DNA of 64,000 bases from GCA-003244245 sp049673305 (GTDB taxonomy: Bacteria > Actinomycetota > Actinomycetes > Mycobacteriales > Pseudonocardiaceae), in NCBI GenBank assembly GCA_049673305.1, contig JBATXM010000198.1, positions 9,307 to 73,306 of the forward strand, given 5' to 3'. The first letter of the stretch is position 1; every line of letters begins with the position of its first letter. The position numbers and the translations under genes are program-made. This document shows, in pieces, positions 28,379-37,433 of this stretch. The notes under the pieces are model-generated. The model did no database searches, was not told the origin of the DNA, and saw only the letters and a list, made by a program, of their open reading frames with translations.

Positions 28379-29911
28379 GTGCGCACCGTACCCGGTCCCA
28401 CCGACCACATCGTCATCGTCGGCGCCGGGCTATCCGGGCTGTCCGCAGCACTACACCTGCTCGGATCCGGTCGGCGAGTGACCATCCTCGAAGCCCAGCC
28501 CCATCCGGGCGGCCGGGCCGGCCGGATGGATCTCGCCGGCTATCGCCTCGACACCGGCCCCACCGTGCTCACCATGCCAGAGCTGGTAGACGAGGCGCTG
28601 GCCGCCGTGGGTGATTCGCTCGCCGCACGGCTAGACCTCGTGGCTCTGCATCCAGCCTACCGGGCCCGTTTCGCCGACGGGTCAGTGATCGACGTGCACA
28701 CCGACGCCGACGCGATGGAGGCGCACATCCGGGCGGTGGCCGGCCCCGCCGAAGCGCACGGCTACCGGCGGTTGCGGCACTGGCTGACCCGGCTGTACCA
28801 GGTCGAGATTGGCCGGTTCATCGGCGGCAACTTCGATTCCCCGCTGGACCTGGTGGCCGGCCGGGATGCCGTCCGCGACCTGGCCGCGCTGGCGGCGCTG
28901 GGTGGCTTCGGCCGGCTGGGCGCTCAGATTGGCCGCTTCCTGCGCGATCCACGGCTGCAACGGATCTTCTCCTTTCAGGCGCTCTACGCCGGAGTGCCCC
29001 CGCGCCGCGCCCTCGCCGCGTACGCGGTGATCGCTTACATGGATACGGTCGCCGGAGTCTGGTTCCCCCGTGGGGGAATGCGGGCGCTGCCCCAGGCACT
29101 GGCCGACGCGGCCGTCAACGCCGGCGCCGACGTGCGCTACAACACGACGGTGACCGCCCTGGAGCACTCTGCGGAACGCATCACGGCCGTGCACACCGCC
29201 GAGGGCGACCGTCTTGGCGCCGATGCGGTGGTGCTCACGCCCGATCTGCCGGTGGTGCACCGCCTGCTTGGCCGGGCACCTCGACGGCTGGTGCCACTGC
29301 GCTGGTCACCCTCGGCGGTGGTGCTACACGCCGGAGTGCGGGCGGGCACCGGGCCGGGCTGGACCGAGCTGGCGCACCACACGATCATGTTCGGCGAGGC
29401 GTGGGAGCGCACCTTCGACGAGATCATCTACCGGGGACAGCTCATGACTGACCCGTCGCTGCTCGTCACCCGTCCCACCGCCACCGACCCGAGCCTGGCA
29501 CCAGTGGGCCGTGAGCTGCTCTACATACTCGCGCCCTGCCCCAACTTGCACACTGCACCGCTGGACTGGGACACCCTAGGATCGGCTTATCGCGATGAGC
29601 TGGTCAGCACCTTGGAGCAGCGGGGATTGATCGATCTGAGCGAGGCCATTGAGGTCGAGCAGCTGGTCACCCCCGCTGACTGGGCGGCCCAGGGACTGGC
29701 GGTCGGAACCCCGTTTTCCGCAGCACACACCTTCGCCCAGACGGGGCCGCTGCGACCATCGAACCTGGTCCGAGGGCGGACCAACGTCGTGCTCGCCGGA
29801 TGCGGCACGACGCCCGGCGTCGGAGTACCCACCGCACTGATCTCCGGCAAGCTCGCCGCTGCTCGGATCACCGCCGCCAGAGCGCGTCGAAGCACCGCCA
29901 TGAGCGGCTGA
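28379..29911 (+). CDS. crtI: Phytoene desaturase CrtI
   Basis: A 510-residue FAD-dependent desaturase. The N-terminal dinucleotide motif IVIVGAGLSGLSAALHL and the GGRAGRMDLAGYRLDTGPTVLTMPEL stretch are typical of CrtI. The C-terminal FAD signature is NVVLAGCGTTPGVGVPTALISGKLAA. It introduces double bonds into phytoene to give lycopene-type carotenoids at the membrane. It begins at a GTG 25 bp after the broken idsA and is followed 7 bp later by a mannosyltransferase gene. Confidence 0.92.
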   Translation: MRTVPGPTDHIVIVGAGLSGLSAALHLLGSGRRVTILEAQPHPGGRAGRMDLAGYRLDTGPTVLTMPELVDEALAAVGDSLAARLDLVALHPAYRARFADGSVIDVHTDADAMEAHIRAVAGPAEAHGYRRLRHWLTRLYQVEIGRFIGGNFDSPLDLVAGRDAVRDLAALAALGGFGRLGAQIGRFLRDPRLQRIFSFQALYAGVPPRRALAAYAVIAYMDTVAGVWFPRGGMRALPQALADAAVNAGADVRYNTTVTALEHSAERITAVHTAEGDRLGADAVVLTPDLPVVHRLLGRAPRRLVPLRWSPSAVVLHAGVRAGTGPGWTELAHHTIMFGEAWERTFDEIIYRGQLMTDPSLLVTRPTATDPSLAPVGRELLYILAPCPNLHTAPLDWDTLGSAYRDELVSTLEQRGLIDLSEAIEVEQLVTPADWAAQGLAVGTPFSAAHTFAQTGPLRPSNLVRGRTNVVLAGCGTTPGVGVPTALISGKLAAARITAARARRSTAMSG

Positions 29912-29918
29912 ACCAGCC

Positions 29919-31451
29919 GTGTCACGTCCCGGCACAGGGCACGTGCGGCCCGTGCTGCTGCTCGACAGACTGTGCCCGAGCCGGCTACTGGCGGGCACGG
30001 TCCTGCTCGGATTGGCCGGTTCGGTCCTGCTGGCCACCATGGCGGTCGGGGCCGGCGGAATCCTCATCACCGACCCGCTGATCACCGGGGGACCGCTGTC
30101 CTGGATCCGCTACGGGCACGGGCACGATCTGGCCACTGTGGCGCTCTACGTCGGCGTCGGGATGATCGTGTGGGCCTGGGTACGCCTCGGGCGCGACGTG
30201 TGCGGCGGCACCGCGACCGTGCGGCAGGTGCAGATTGCCAGTGCGGTGTGGACTGCGCCCGTCCTGCTGTCGCCACCGCTGTTCACCAGGGACGTCTACA
30301 GCTACCTGGCCCAAGGTGCACTCGCTGCGCGCGGGCTGGATCCTTACCAGGTCGGGCCCTCGACGCTGCCGCCGGGGGCCATCGCGGACAACGTGCACTA
30401 CGTATGGCAAACCACCCCGGCTCCCTACGGCCCGCTGTTCATCCTCATCGCGAAGACGATCAGCCGGTTAGCCGGCGAGAACCTCATCCTAGGCGTGATC
30501 AGTATGCGGTTAGTGCTGCTGAGCGGCCTGGCTCTGCTTCTCTTCGCGCTTCCCCGGCTGGCCGATCAGCTCGGCGGCAATCGCACCGTCGCACTATGGC
30601 TGGTGATCGCCAACCCGATGATCATTGTGCACCTGGTCGGCGGGCCGCACAACGATCTGCTCATGATCGGCCTGCTGGCGGCGGGCACACTGCTGGTGCT
30701 GATGCGCCAACACGTTGCCGGGATCATGCTGGTCACCGTGGCGATGGCGGTGAAGGCGTCAGCCGGGATCGCGTTGCCGTTCCTGGTCTGGATCTGGGCG
30801 GCGCACCTACCCGGTAGTCGGGGCGCGCAACTGCTGCGAGCCGGAGCGGGCAGCGTAGCGTTGTTCGGGACCATGTTCACCGGAATCACGGTGCTGTCCG
30901 GCGTCGACCTGGGCTGGATCCCGGCCCTGGACGCACCGTCGCTGATTGTCAACTGGATGTCGTTGCCCACCGCCGCCGGGCAGCTCGCGCACGCGCTGGC
31001 TTCGCCATTCGGTGAGATGAGCGAACGCCCGTTCATCATCACCTGCCGGCTGCTGGGTTCCGGAATCTTCCTGGTCATCTTCGTCCGACAGTGGTGGCTG
31101 GCCAGAGACGGCGGGCCACCGGCTGTTCGCCGCGCGGCGTTAGCGCTGCTGTGGTCGGCGCTGCTGGCGCCGGCCACCCTGCCCTGGTACCTCACCTGGG
31201 CGCTGGTCCTCGGCGCGGCCCTGCCGTGGCCGCGACGTTCGCTAGCATGGGTGGCAGCCGGATCCACGTGGCTGGTGGTGTGCACCTTTCCCACTGGCGA
31301 GGACGCGTTGACCTCATGGCCCTACCAGCTCGCCATGGTGGCAGCGTCACTGCTCGCGGCTGCCGCGCTGCTGCGCCGCGACCCGCTGGGCCTGCGCAGG
31401 CGCACACACCTCATCCACCCAGCGACAGTAGAGCCAGTAGCGTCACCATGA
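29919..31451 (+). CDS. Polyprenol-phosphomannose-dependent alpha-1,6-mannosyltransferase (MptA/MptB family)
   Basis: A 510-residue GT-C glycosyltransferase with about 12 membrane segments. The extracytoplasmic loop motif LFTRDVYSYLAQGALAARGLDPY contains the catalytic acidic residue of the MptA/MptB family, which extends the lipomannan alpha-1,6 mannan backbone using polyprenol-P-mannose. The adjacency to idsA mirrors Rv2173-Rv2174c (mptA), but here it is inserted between crtI and crtB on the same strand. Its stop overlaps the crtB start (ATGA). MptA versus MptB cannot be decided by eye. Confidence 0.85.
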   Translation: MSRPGTGHVRPVLLLDRLCPSRLLAGTVLLGLAGSVLLATMAVGAGGILITDPLITGGPLSWIRYGHGHDLATVALYVGVGMIVWAWVRLGRDVCGGTATVRQVQIASAVWTAPVLLSPPLFTRDVYSYLAQGALAARGLDPYQVGPSTLPPGAIADNVHYVWQTTPAPYGPLFILIAKTISRLAGENLILGVISMRLVLLSGLALLLFALPRLADQLGGNRTVALWLVIANPMIIVHLVGGPHNDLLMIGLLAAGTLLVLMRQHVAGIMLVTVAMAVKASAGIALPFLVWIWAAHLPGSRGAQLLRAGAGSVALFGTMFTGITVLSGVDLGWIPALDAPSLIVNWMSLPTAAGQLAHALASPFGEMSERPFIITCRLLGSGIFLVIFVRQWWLARDGGPPAVRRAALALLWSALLAPATLPWYLTWALVLGAALPWPRRSLAWVAAGSTWLVVCTFPTGEDALTSWPYQLAMVAASLLAAAALLRRDPLGLRRRTHLIHPATVEPVASP

Positions 31452-32422
31452 GTCGCGAACTCGATGCAGCGGGCATCACCGAGCCCGCGCTGCGGGCCTC
31501 GTATATCCGATGCCGGAACCTCAACGCGGCGCACGGCCGCACCTACTTCTTGGCGACCCGGCTGCTAGCGCCTGCCCAGCGGCCAGCGATCCATGCACTG
31601 TACGGGCTGGCCCGCTACGCCGACGAGATCGTCGACGACCTCTCCGATACCCGGCCATGGCCCCAGCGCCTCGCTGAGTTGGACACCTTAGCGCAGCAGC
31701 TGCGCGAGGGGTTGGCGCGGAGCCGCTCGAATCACCCCGTGCTGGCAGCGCCGGTGCACACTGCGGTTCGCTACCAGATCGATCCGCAGCACTTCGCGGA
31801 CTTCATGGTCTCAATGCGGATGGATCGGCCGGTAGAACAGGGTGGCGTGGCCGATTATCGGACCTTCGATGAGCTGGCCCGCTATGTGCACGGCTCGGCG
31901 GCGGTTATTGGGCTGCAGGTCCTGCCGATACTGGGTACTGTGGTGTGTCGAGAGCAGGCTGAACCGCACGCCGCCGCGCTGGGTGTTGCCTTCCAGATCA
32001 CCAACTTCCTCCGCGACGTCGGGGAGGATCTCGATCGCGGACGGATTTACCTGCCCACCGACGAGCTGGCCTCGTTCGGGGTGGACCGCGAGCTGCTGGG
32101 GTGGTGCCGCAGTACCGGAGCGGCCGACCCCCGGGTGCGCCGCGCGCTGGCCTACCTGGTGGCGCGCACCCGGGCAATCTACCGTAGGGCGGCGCCGGGG
32201 ATCCCTATGCTCGCCCCGGTGTCCCGGGCCTGCGTGGCCACCGCGTTCTGCTTGTACGGTGGTATTTTGGACGAAATCGAAGCGGCCGGCTACCACATAC
32301 TGGCCCGTCGGGTGGAAGTGCCATCCCACCGTCGACTCGCCGTCGCGCTGCCAGGCCTGAGCCGGGCACTGCTGGCGCGGGCCCGCCACCGACCAAAAAC
32401 GTCGCGGACGGTTCCTGCCTAG
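31448..32422 (+). CDS. crtB: Phytoene synthase CrtB
   Basis: A 324-residue head-to-head prenyl synthase that condenses two GGPP into phytoene. Both aspartate-rich motifs are present: ADEIVDD near residue 60 and RDVGEDLDRGRIYLP near residue 195. The ATG at 31448 overlaps the preceding mannosyltransferase stop; a longer open frame to 31091 lies inside that gene. It works upstream of CrtI and needs a GGPP synthase, whose local copy (idsA) is interrupted. Confidence 0.93.
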   Translation: MSRELDAAGITEPALRASYIRCRNLNAAHGRTYFLATRLLAPAQRPAIHALYGLARYADEIVDDLSDTRPWPQRLAELDTLAQQLREGLARSRSNHPVLAAPVHTAVRYQIDPQHFADFMVSMRMDRPVEQGGVADYRTFDELARYVHGSAAVIGLQVLPILGTVVCREQAEPHAAALGVAFQITNFLRDVGEDLDRGRIYLPTDELASFGVDRELLGWCRSTGAADPRVRRALAYLVARTRAIYRRAAPGIPMLAPVSRACVATAFCLYGGILDEIEAAGYHILARRVEVPSHRRLAVALPGLSRALLARARHRPKTSRTVPA

Positions 32423-32561
32423 ACCAGCGTCGCACTAGGTTGAAGATTTTCCTAAGGGGAATTCGCCGAAACTCCCTTGTCCGCAACGTTGACCATTGGT
32501 GACGTCTGAGGGCTATCATTGGTAGACGGCGGGGGCCGTGGAATCGGGCAAAGGGCAGCAC

Positions 32562-33842
32562 ATGAGCCTGCGGGAAGCGGTACTCATCGCGTTACGCGGA
32601 TTGCGCGCCCACCGGCTGCGCTCCTCTCTCACCATGCTCGGCCTCATCATCGGAGTCTCCGCGGTGATCGTGCTGTTCGCCTGCGGCCAAGGGGTGCAGA
32701 ATTCGGTCAATGCACGGATTGAACCGTTCGCCAACCTGGTCACCATCGTGCCGCAGACCGCCAACGTCCCCGGGGCCCCGCCCGCGCAGAACCTGACCGA
32801 CGCCGACGCCGACGTGCTGCGCAAAGCACCCGACATCGCCACCGTCACCCCGGTGGTCACCGGCACGGCACCGGGCACGGGCACAGCAGCGGGCACCACA
32901 CCGGGCACCACACCGATTGAGACCCCCACCGCCACGTTCCTTCCGGGCGCCATCATCGGCTCCACAGAAAACTGGGTCGTGGCGAACAACCGGGACCTCC
33001 AGGCGGGGTTGTTCTTCGACGAGACCCAGTCCCGCGAGGCCGCTCGGGTGGTGGTCCTGGGTCCCAGCGTCGCGACCACCCTGTTCGGCACTCCCCGAGC
33101 GGCGCTGGGCCAGACGGTCCAGATCAACAAGCGAGCCTTCCAGGTCATCGGTGTGATGCAGAGCTACGGCCAGCAGCTGGACAACACAGCAGTCATGCCG
33201 CTGAGCACCGCCCGCCGCTACATCGTCGGCCACGGCATCGGCACCGGCGACAAACTCAACCAGATCCTCGTGCAAGCCCCCCAGCAGACCGCCGTGCCCG
33301 CCGCCATGAAAGAAATAACCCAAATACTCGACGCCCGGCACCACATCAGCAACCCCCAGATGCAGGACTTCCAAGTGCAATCCCTGGGGCACCGGCTGCA
33401 GACTTTCAACCAGATCATCCTCATCCTCACCCTGTTCACCCCGTCCGTCGCGGCGATCTCCCTGGTAGTCGGTGGTATCGGAGTCCTGAACATCATGTTG
33501 GTTTCGGTCACCGAACGAACCCGGGAGATCGGCATCCGCAAAGCGATCGGCGCCACCCGTCGTGCCATTCTGGAACAGTTCCTCATTGAGTCCATCGTCC
33601 TGGCCGGCCTCGGTGGGCTGGTCGGCGTCGGCGTCGGGATTGGGCTGTCCCTACTCGCCGGCACCATTGCACCGACCCTCGACCCGGCCTCCGGCATCTT
33701 CGCCGGGTTCGCCCCCGTCTTGTCTGTCCTGCCGGTGGCGGGGTCCTTCGGGATCAGCCTGGTGATCGGGCTGATCGCCGGTGGCTACCCGGCCTACCGC
33801 GCCGCCCAGCTACACCCGATTGAAGCCCTCAGGTACGAGTAA
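32562..33842 (+). CDS. MacB/FtsX-type ABC transporter permease
   Basis: A 426-residue permease with the MacB architecture: an N-terminal membrane helix (SSLTMLGLIIGVSAVIVLFA), a large extracytoplasmic MacB-PCD domain including a Thr/Gly/Pro-rich patch (TGTAPGTGTAAGTTPG), and a C-terminal FtsX domain with three helices (VVGGIGVLNIMLVSVTERTREIGIRKAIGATR). No ATPase or periplasmic partner gene is adjacent. The ATG at 32562 is preferred to the GTG at 32538. It converges with the APC permease gene, overlapping by 14 bp. Confidence 0.85.
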   Translation: MSLREAVLIALRGLRAHRLRSSLTMLGLIIGVSAVIVLFACGQGVQNSVNARIEPFANLVTIVPQTANVPGAPPAQNLTDADADVLRKAPDIATVTPVVTGTAPGTGTAAGTTPGTTPIETPTATFLPGAIIGSTENWVVANNRDLQAGLFFDETQSREAARVVVLGPSVATTLFGTPRAALGQTVQINKRAFQVIGVMQSYGQQLDNTAVMPLSTARRYIVGHGIGTGDKLNQILVQAPQQTAVPAAMKEITQILDARHHISNPQMQDFQVQSLGHRLQTFNQIILILTLFTPSVAAISLVVGGIGVLNIMLVSVTERTREIGIRKAIGATRRAILEQFLIESIVLAGLGGLVGVGVGIGLSLLAGTIAPTLDPASGIFAGFAPVLSVLPVAGSFGISLVIGLIAGGYPAYRAAQLHPIEALRYE

Positions 33843-35301
33843 CAAGGCCTTCGTCGGCGATGAGCAGCCGACCGGCCCGGCGGGTCGCCGCCGGGCGGGC
33901 GAGCACCCACACCACTCCGATCAGCAGCCAGGCCGCGGACAGTGCTGGATAGGCACCAGCGGCGCCGGTCGGGTACGGCCAGGTGTTGCGGAACAGCGTG
34001 TAGCCGATCAACAGCAGCGCTAGCCCCGGAACAACGATCTCCCAGACCGCGACCTGACGACGGCCAGCGAAAAACAGCAACCTCGTCGCGCCGATCGTGG
34101 CAAGCGCGTAGGCCACCAGCACGATCAGCGTTCCAATGGCCCCGGACGCGACGAACAAATCGAAGGGCTTTTCGCCCAGCACGAACCACGTGGTGCCAAT
34201 AGCCAAGTACATGGCGATGACGACCGCCGCGGTCGCGCGGACCGGAGTCCCGCGCGTCATGGAGAGCATTCCGAATGGTGAAAAACCGACGCCATCCCGC
34301 GCGAGCGCGAACAATAACCTCGCCGCACCGACCGCGCAGGCCAGCGCGCAGCCGAAGGCGCTGATCACCGCACCGAGCGTGATAACCTCCCCCACCCAGC
34401 CCGCCACGTACCGCGAGCCGAGTTCACCCAGCAACGATCCCGAGCCGGCGAATGCCGCCACCCCCTTGTCACCTGCGCCGAAACCCATCATCGCCACGGC
34501 CGTGACGAACACGAAGTACAGGCCACCGAAGATTGCCGTCCCCAGGATCGCCCGAGGGATGTCCCGACGCGGCGTGCGCGTCTCCTCACCCAACGTCGCG
34601 GCGGCCTCGAAACCCGCGAAGGACAAGAAGCCGAAGACCACCCCGAGGAACACCGCCGAAACACCGGTACCGGGCGGCACGGTGAACACCGACAGGTCAA
34701 CCCGGTGATCCTGCGGCGCGCTACCGGTCGCGAGGCGGATGAGGATCACCACCGCCACCACCACAATCAGGGCGACAGTGGCCCCTTCCACGGACAACAG
34801 GAGCCTGGTTACGCTCCGAACGGGAGCGATAGCCAGCGAAAACACTCCAACCAGCACGATGGCACCAATGAGGAAACCCGACCAAGACGGCTGGTGCGTC
34901 CACACCCCCACGCCGTCCAGAAAGGTCGAGCCGAAGATACCGGCCGCCGATGCCGTGGTGACTCCGAACAACGTATAGGTACCCAGCAGCGCCCATCCGG
35001 CAACGACACCCGCCCGAGCACCCAGAGTCGCCCCGACGAAGCCGTACACACTGCCCGCGTGGTGAAAGCGCTGGCACAGTCGCACAAAGGTGTAGGCGAT
35101 AAGCAGCACTCCGACGGTGGCCAAAGCGAACGCCAGCGGGACAGCGCGCCCCACCGTGCCCGCGGCGGCCTGCGGATTGAGGTTGACCGCCGCCGAGGGA
35201 GCCATCAGCGCCACCGAGACGCCAACGGCCTCCCACACATTCAGCTCTCGACGAAGATGAGCACCGTGAGCGGGCGGTGAACAATCGGGTGTTTCGGACA
35301 T
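33829..35301 (-). CDS. APC-superfamily amino acid/polyamine permease
   Basis: A 490-residue transporter with about 12 membrane segments. The N-terminal region (VWEAVGVSVALMAPSAAVNLNPQ) and GFLSFAGFEAAATLGEETRTPRRDIP are typical of the APC family (substrate loop and TM6-7 linker). It sits next to a broken amidohydrolase and an SRPBCC/TetR pair, so uptake of an amide or amino acid substrate is plausible but unproven. The ATG at 35301 has GGAAGG upstream. Confidence 0.85.
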   Translation of the reverse strand: MSETPDCSPPAHGAHLRRELNVWEAVGVSVALMAPSAAVNLNPQAAAGTVGRAVPLAFALATVGVLLIAYTFVRLCQRFHHAGSVYGFVGATLGARAGVVAGWALLGTYTLFGVTTASAAGIFGSTFLDGVGVWTHQPSWSGFLIGAIVLVGVFSLAIAPVRSVTRLLLSVEGATVALIVVVAVVILIRLATGSAPQDHRVDLSVFTVPPGTGVSAVFLGVVFGFLSFAGFEAAATLGEETRTPRRDIPRAILGTAIFGGLYFVFVTAVAMMGFGAGDKGVAAFAGSGSLLGELGSRYVAGWVGEVITLGAVISAFGCALACAVGAARLLFALARDGVGFSPFGMLSMTRGTPVRATAAVVIAMYLAIGTTWFVLGEKPFDLFVASGAIGTLIVLVAYALATIGATRLLFFAGRRQVAVWEIVVPGLALLLIGYTLFRNTWPYPTGAAGAYPALSAAWLLIGVVWVLARPAATRRAGRLLIADEGLVTRT

Positions 35302-35404
35302 CACGTTGCCTTCCACGGTGGTACGGACCGTCAGTGGTGCGGACCGTCAGTCATCAAGAGACGGCGAACGTCGCCTTGCGTACCACGTCGGCATGTCATG
35401 CCGA

Positions 35405-36296
35405 CTACGCCAGCCGGTAGACACGTTTCGCGTTGTCGGCGCCCATCATCTGCGCGACCCGTACCGCATCAGCACTCGACCACTCCCCCGACTGCACCCA
35501 CTCACCGAGGACACTGGCTGTGGCACGCCGCCACAGCACAGCGCCGAGATGATGCAGCTCGGCCGGTCCCCATGCATCGGAGGAGAACAGCAGCTTGCCG
35601 AAGGGGGCCACCTCCAGCGACTCCGCGACAATCGCACGAGACCGCGCCCCGGTGTAGTTCACCGTCAACCCAACGTCGAGGTACACGTGGGGAAACACGT
35701 GGGCCAGATACCCGGCGGTGCGGTGATACGGGTAGCATCACCGGCACCTGGCGGTCCTGTACCCGGCGCAGGAAGCCGGTCATCAGTGACGGGTCGCAGC
35801 GGTGCAGGGTTAGGTCAGGGTCCCCGTACCCGGTGTGCAACTGCAGCGGCAAGTCGAGGTCGACACCTGTCCACAGCAGGTGGCGCAGCAGCACCGGATC
35901 GGTCAGGCGCAGCTCGCCGGCCTCCCGTCGCCCTAGCCACCGTCCAGCAGCGCAACGCACATCAGCGACGCTAGGGGCATCAGGATCGAAGTCAAGGCCG
36001 TACCGGTAGGCGATGACGGACTTGAGCCCCACGGCGTGCCGAGCCCGTTCGTTCAAGGTCGAGGCGAACCGGTCGGCGAACTCGGCCGCAGGCACACCCT
36101 GTGCTGCCACCTCTTCGGCGATGGACTCCAAGCGCACAATTTCCGACGCGGTCGCGCCCGCAGGCGCTGGCCACGGGGACGCACTGAAGCCAGCCTCGAA
36201 CCCAGAATCCTCGACATCCCCCGTCATGGTGCCGTGCACGTGATGATCCACCAGGCGCAGCGCCTCGAGCGCGGAGAGCAGCGCGTCCGCGCTCAC
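35405..36296 (-). pseudogene. Amidohydrolase-family gene with frameshift
   Basis: The N-terminal two thirds (from a GTG at 36296) encode a TIM-barrel amidohydrolase with the metal-binding VDHHVHG motif, and LQLHTGYGDPDL further on. After QVPVM (about 35737) the frame is lost. The homologous reading resumes one frame over with YPYHRTAGYLAHVFPHVYLDVG and runs to the stop at 35405, including SSDAWGPAE with a metal-ligand Asp. The missing piece corresponds to the expected LLHC segment, consistent with an 8-bp deletion. The gene overlaps the SRPBCC gene by GTGA. Probably inactive. Confidence 0.8.
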
Positions 36297-36748
36297 GCCA
36301 ACGTTGTGGCATGCGCGTACGCTGCCAGGCCTCGCGCGGACTGCTTGACGAATCGTTCGATCGCCCACCGCCACAGCCAACCGGTGCCGGGTACCTTCGG
36401 CGTGAACGAAATGTGCCAGCGGATCCTGGTTCCTTCCCCGCTCGGTTCGAGATCGACGTCTGCGCGGTAATCCCGTACCGGCAACCCGGACAGATGCAGG
36501 TAGCTGAACCGGCGATTGGGGATCAGCTCGGCGACCTGGTCCCGACCAGTCACCTTGCCCTTGCGGAAAATTCTGATTGCGCCGACTCCTTCCGGCTCCC
36601 GCGCACCGACCCGCTCCAGTTGGAACGAACCGATCGAGGTCCACCTCGGCCAACTCGCGCCGTCCCGCAGCAACGCGTACACGGCGGTGGCCTCGGCGCA
36701 GCTATGAACCTGGATGTCGATGTGTTGCTTGTGAACCATATGGTACAT
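36293..36748 (-). CDS. SRPBCC-family (polyketide cyclase/START-like) protein
   Basis: A 151-residue SRPBCC helix-grip protein (HIDIQVHSCAEATAVYALLRDGASWPRW at the N-terminus; GEGTRIRWHISFTPKVPG strand; long C-terminal helix). Such proteins bind lipids or hydrophobic ligands. The possible starts, ATG 36748 and ATG 36739, both lie inside a perfect 30-bp palindrome, so the transcript is likely leaderless or nearly so. It is divergent from a TetR regulator and coupled to the broken amidohydrolase. Confidence 0.8.
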   Translation of the reverse strand: MYHMVHKQHIDIQVHSCAEATAVYALLRDGASWPRWTSIGSFQLERVGAREPEGVGAIRIFRKGKVTGRDQVAELIPNRRFSYLHLSGLPVRDYRADVDLEPSGEGTRIRWHISFTPKVPGTGWLWRWAIERFVKQSARGLAAYAHATTLA

Positions 36749-36762
36749 GTACCATATGGTTC
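36733..36762. promoter_or_regulatory. Perfect 30-bp palindromic operator
   Basis: Each half is GAACCATATGGTACA, followed by its exact reverse complement. It contains two CCATATGG sub-palindromes. It lies between the SRPBCC and TetR genes and covers the SRPBCC start codon. It is the obvious operator for the adjacent TetR repressor. Confidence 0.85.
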
Positions 36763-36801
36763 AATCGATGGCAACAGGATATCTGGAGGCGACTATCTCA
36801 G

Positions 36802-37389
36802 ATGACCGACCCGAAGCAGCGATTGCTCGCCGACACCGTCAAGTACCTGGCGGCCAACGGCGCCGCCGACATCAGCCTGCGTCAGCTAGCCGCCGCGCTC
36901 GGCACCAGTCATCGGATGCTCATCTACCACTTCGGTTCCAAGGCAGGCCTGCTCATCGAGGTCGTCCGGACGATGGAGCAACGCCAACGCGAGATCTTCG
37001 CGGAGCTTGAGCTGGATGCAGATGCATCTCCGCCAGACATCGCGCGACGGTTCTGGCGGCGGCTGAGCGATCCGGCAATGTGGCCGTATGCGCGGCTGTT
37101 CTTCGAGATGTACAGCCGAGCGCTTCAGGGCAACCCTTGCGCGGCTCCGTTGCTGGAAGGCATTGTCGAGAGCTGGCTGGGCCCGCTGACCGAATGGAAC
37201 CGCCGCCAGGGCATCCCCCCACAGGCAGCTCAAGCAACTGCCCGCCTAGGAGTCGCTGTGGCCAGGGGCCTCCTGCTCGACCTACTGGCCACCAACGACC
37301 GTGAGGGCACCGAAGCGGCCATGGAGCAGTTCATCGCGATGTACCAGGCGACGTACCCAGACAATGAAGAGGCCCTCCCCGTGAGCTAG
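36802..37389 (+). CDS. TetR/AcrR-family regulator
   Basis: A 195-residue regulator. The N-terminal HTH (LLADTVKYLAANGAADISLRQLAAALGTSHRMLIYHFGSKAGLLIEVV, residues ~6-53) is followed by a ligand-binding helical domain. The ATG at 36802 follows a GGAGG about 13 bases upstream. It is divergent from the SRPBCC-amidohydrolase genes, and a perfect palindrome lies in between, so it probably represses both sides. The ligand is unknown. Confidence 0.9.
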   Translation: MTDPKQRLLADTVKYLAANGAADISLRQLAAALGTSHRMLIYHFGSKAGLLIEVVRTMEQRQREIFAELELDADASPPDIARRFWRRLSDPAMWPYARLFFEMYSRALQGNPCAAPLLEGIVESWLGPLTEWNRRQGIPPQAAQATARLGVAVARGLLLDLLATNDREGTEAAMEQFIAMYQATYPDNEEALPVS

Positions 37390-37433
37390 GTCAACCCGGT
37401 CGGCCAGCAGCACTCCCGAGTAGGATCTGTGGC

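Noticed and set aside
31091..31447. Upstream extension of crtB
   Set aside because: It lies inside the mannosyltransferase gene in another frame; the ATGA-coupled ATG at 31448 matches the family start.
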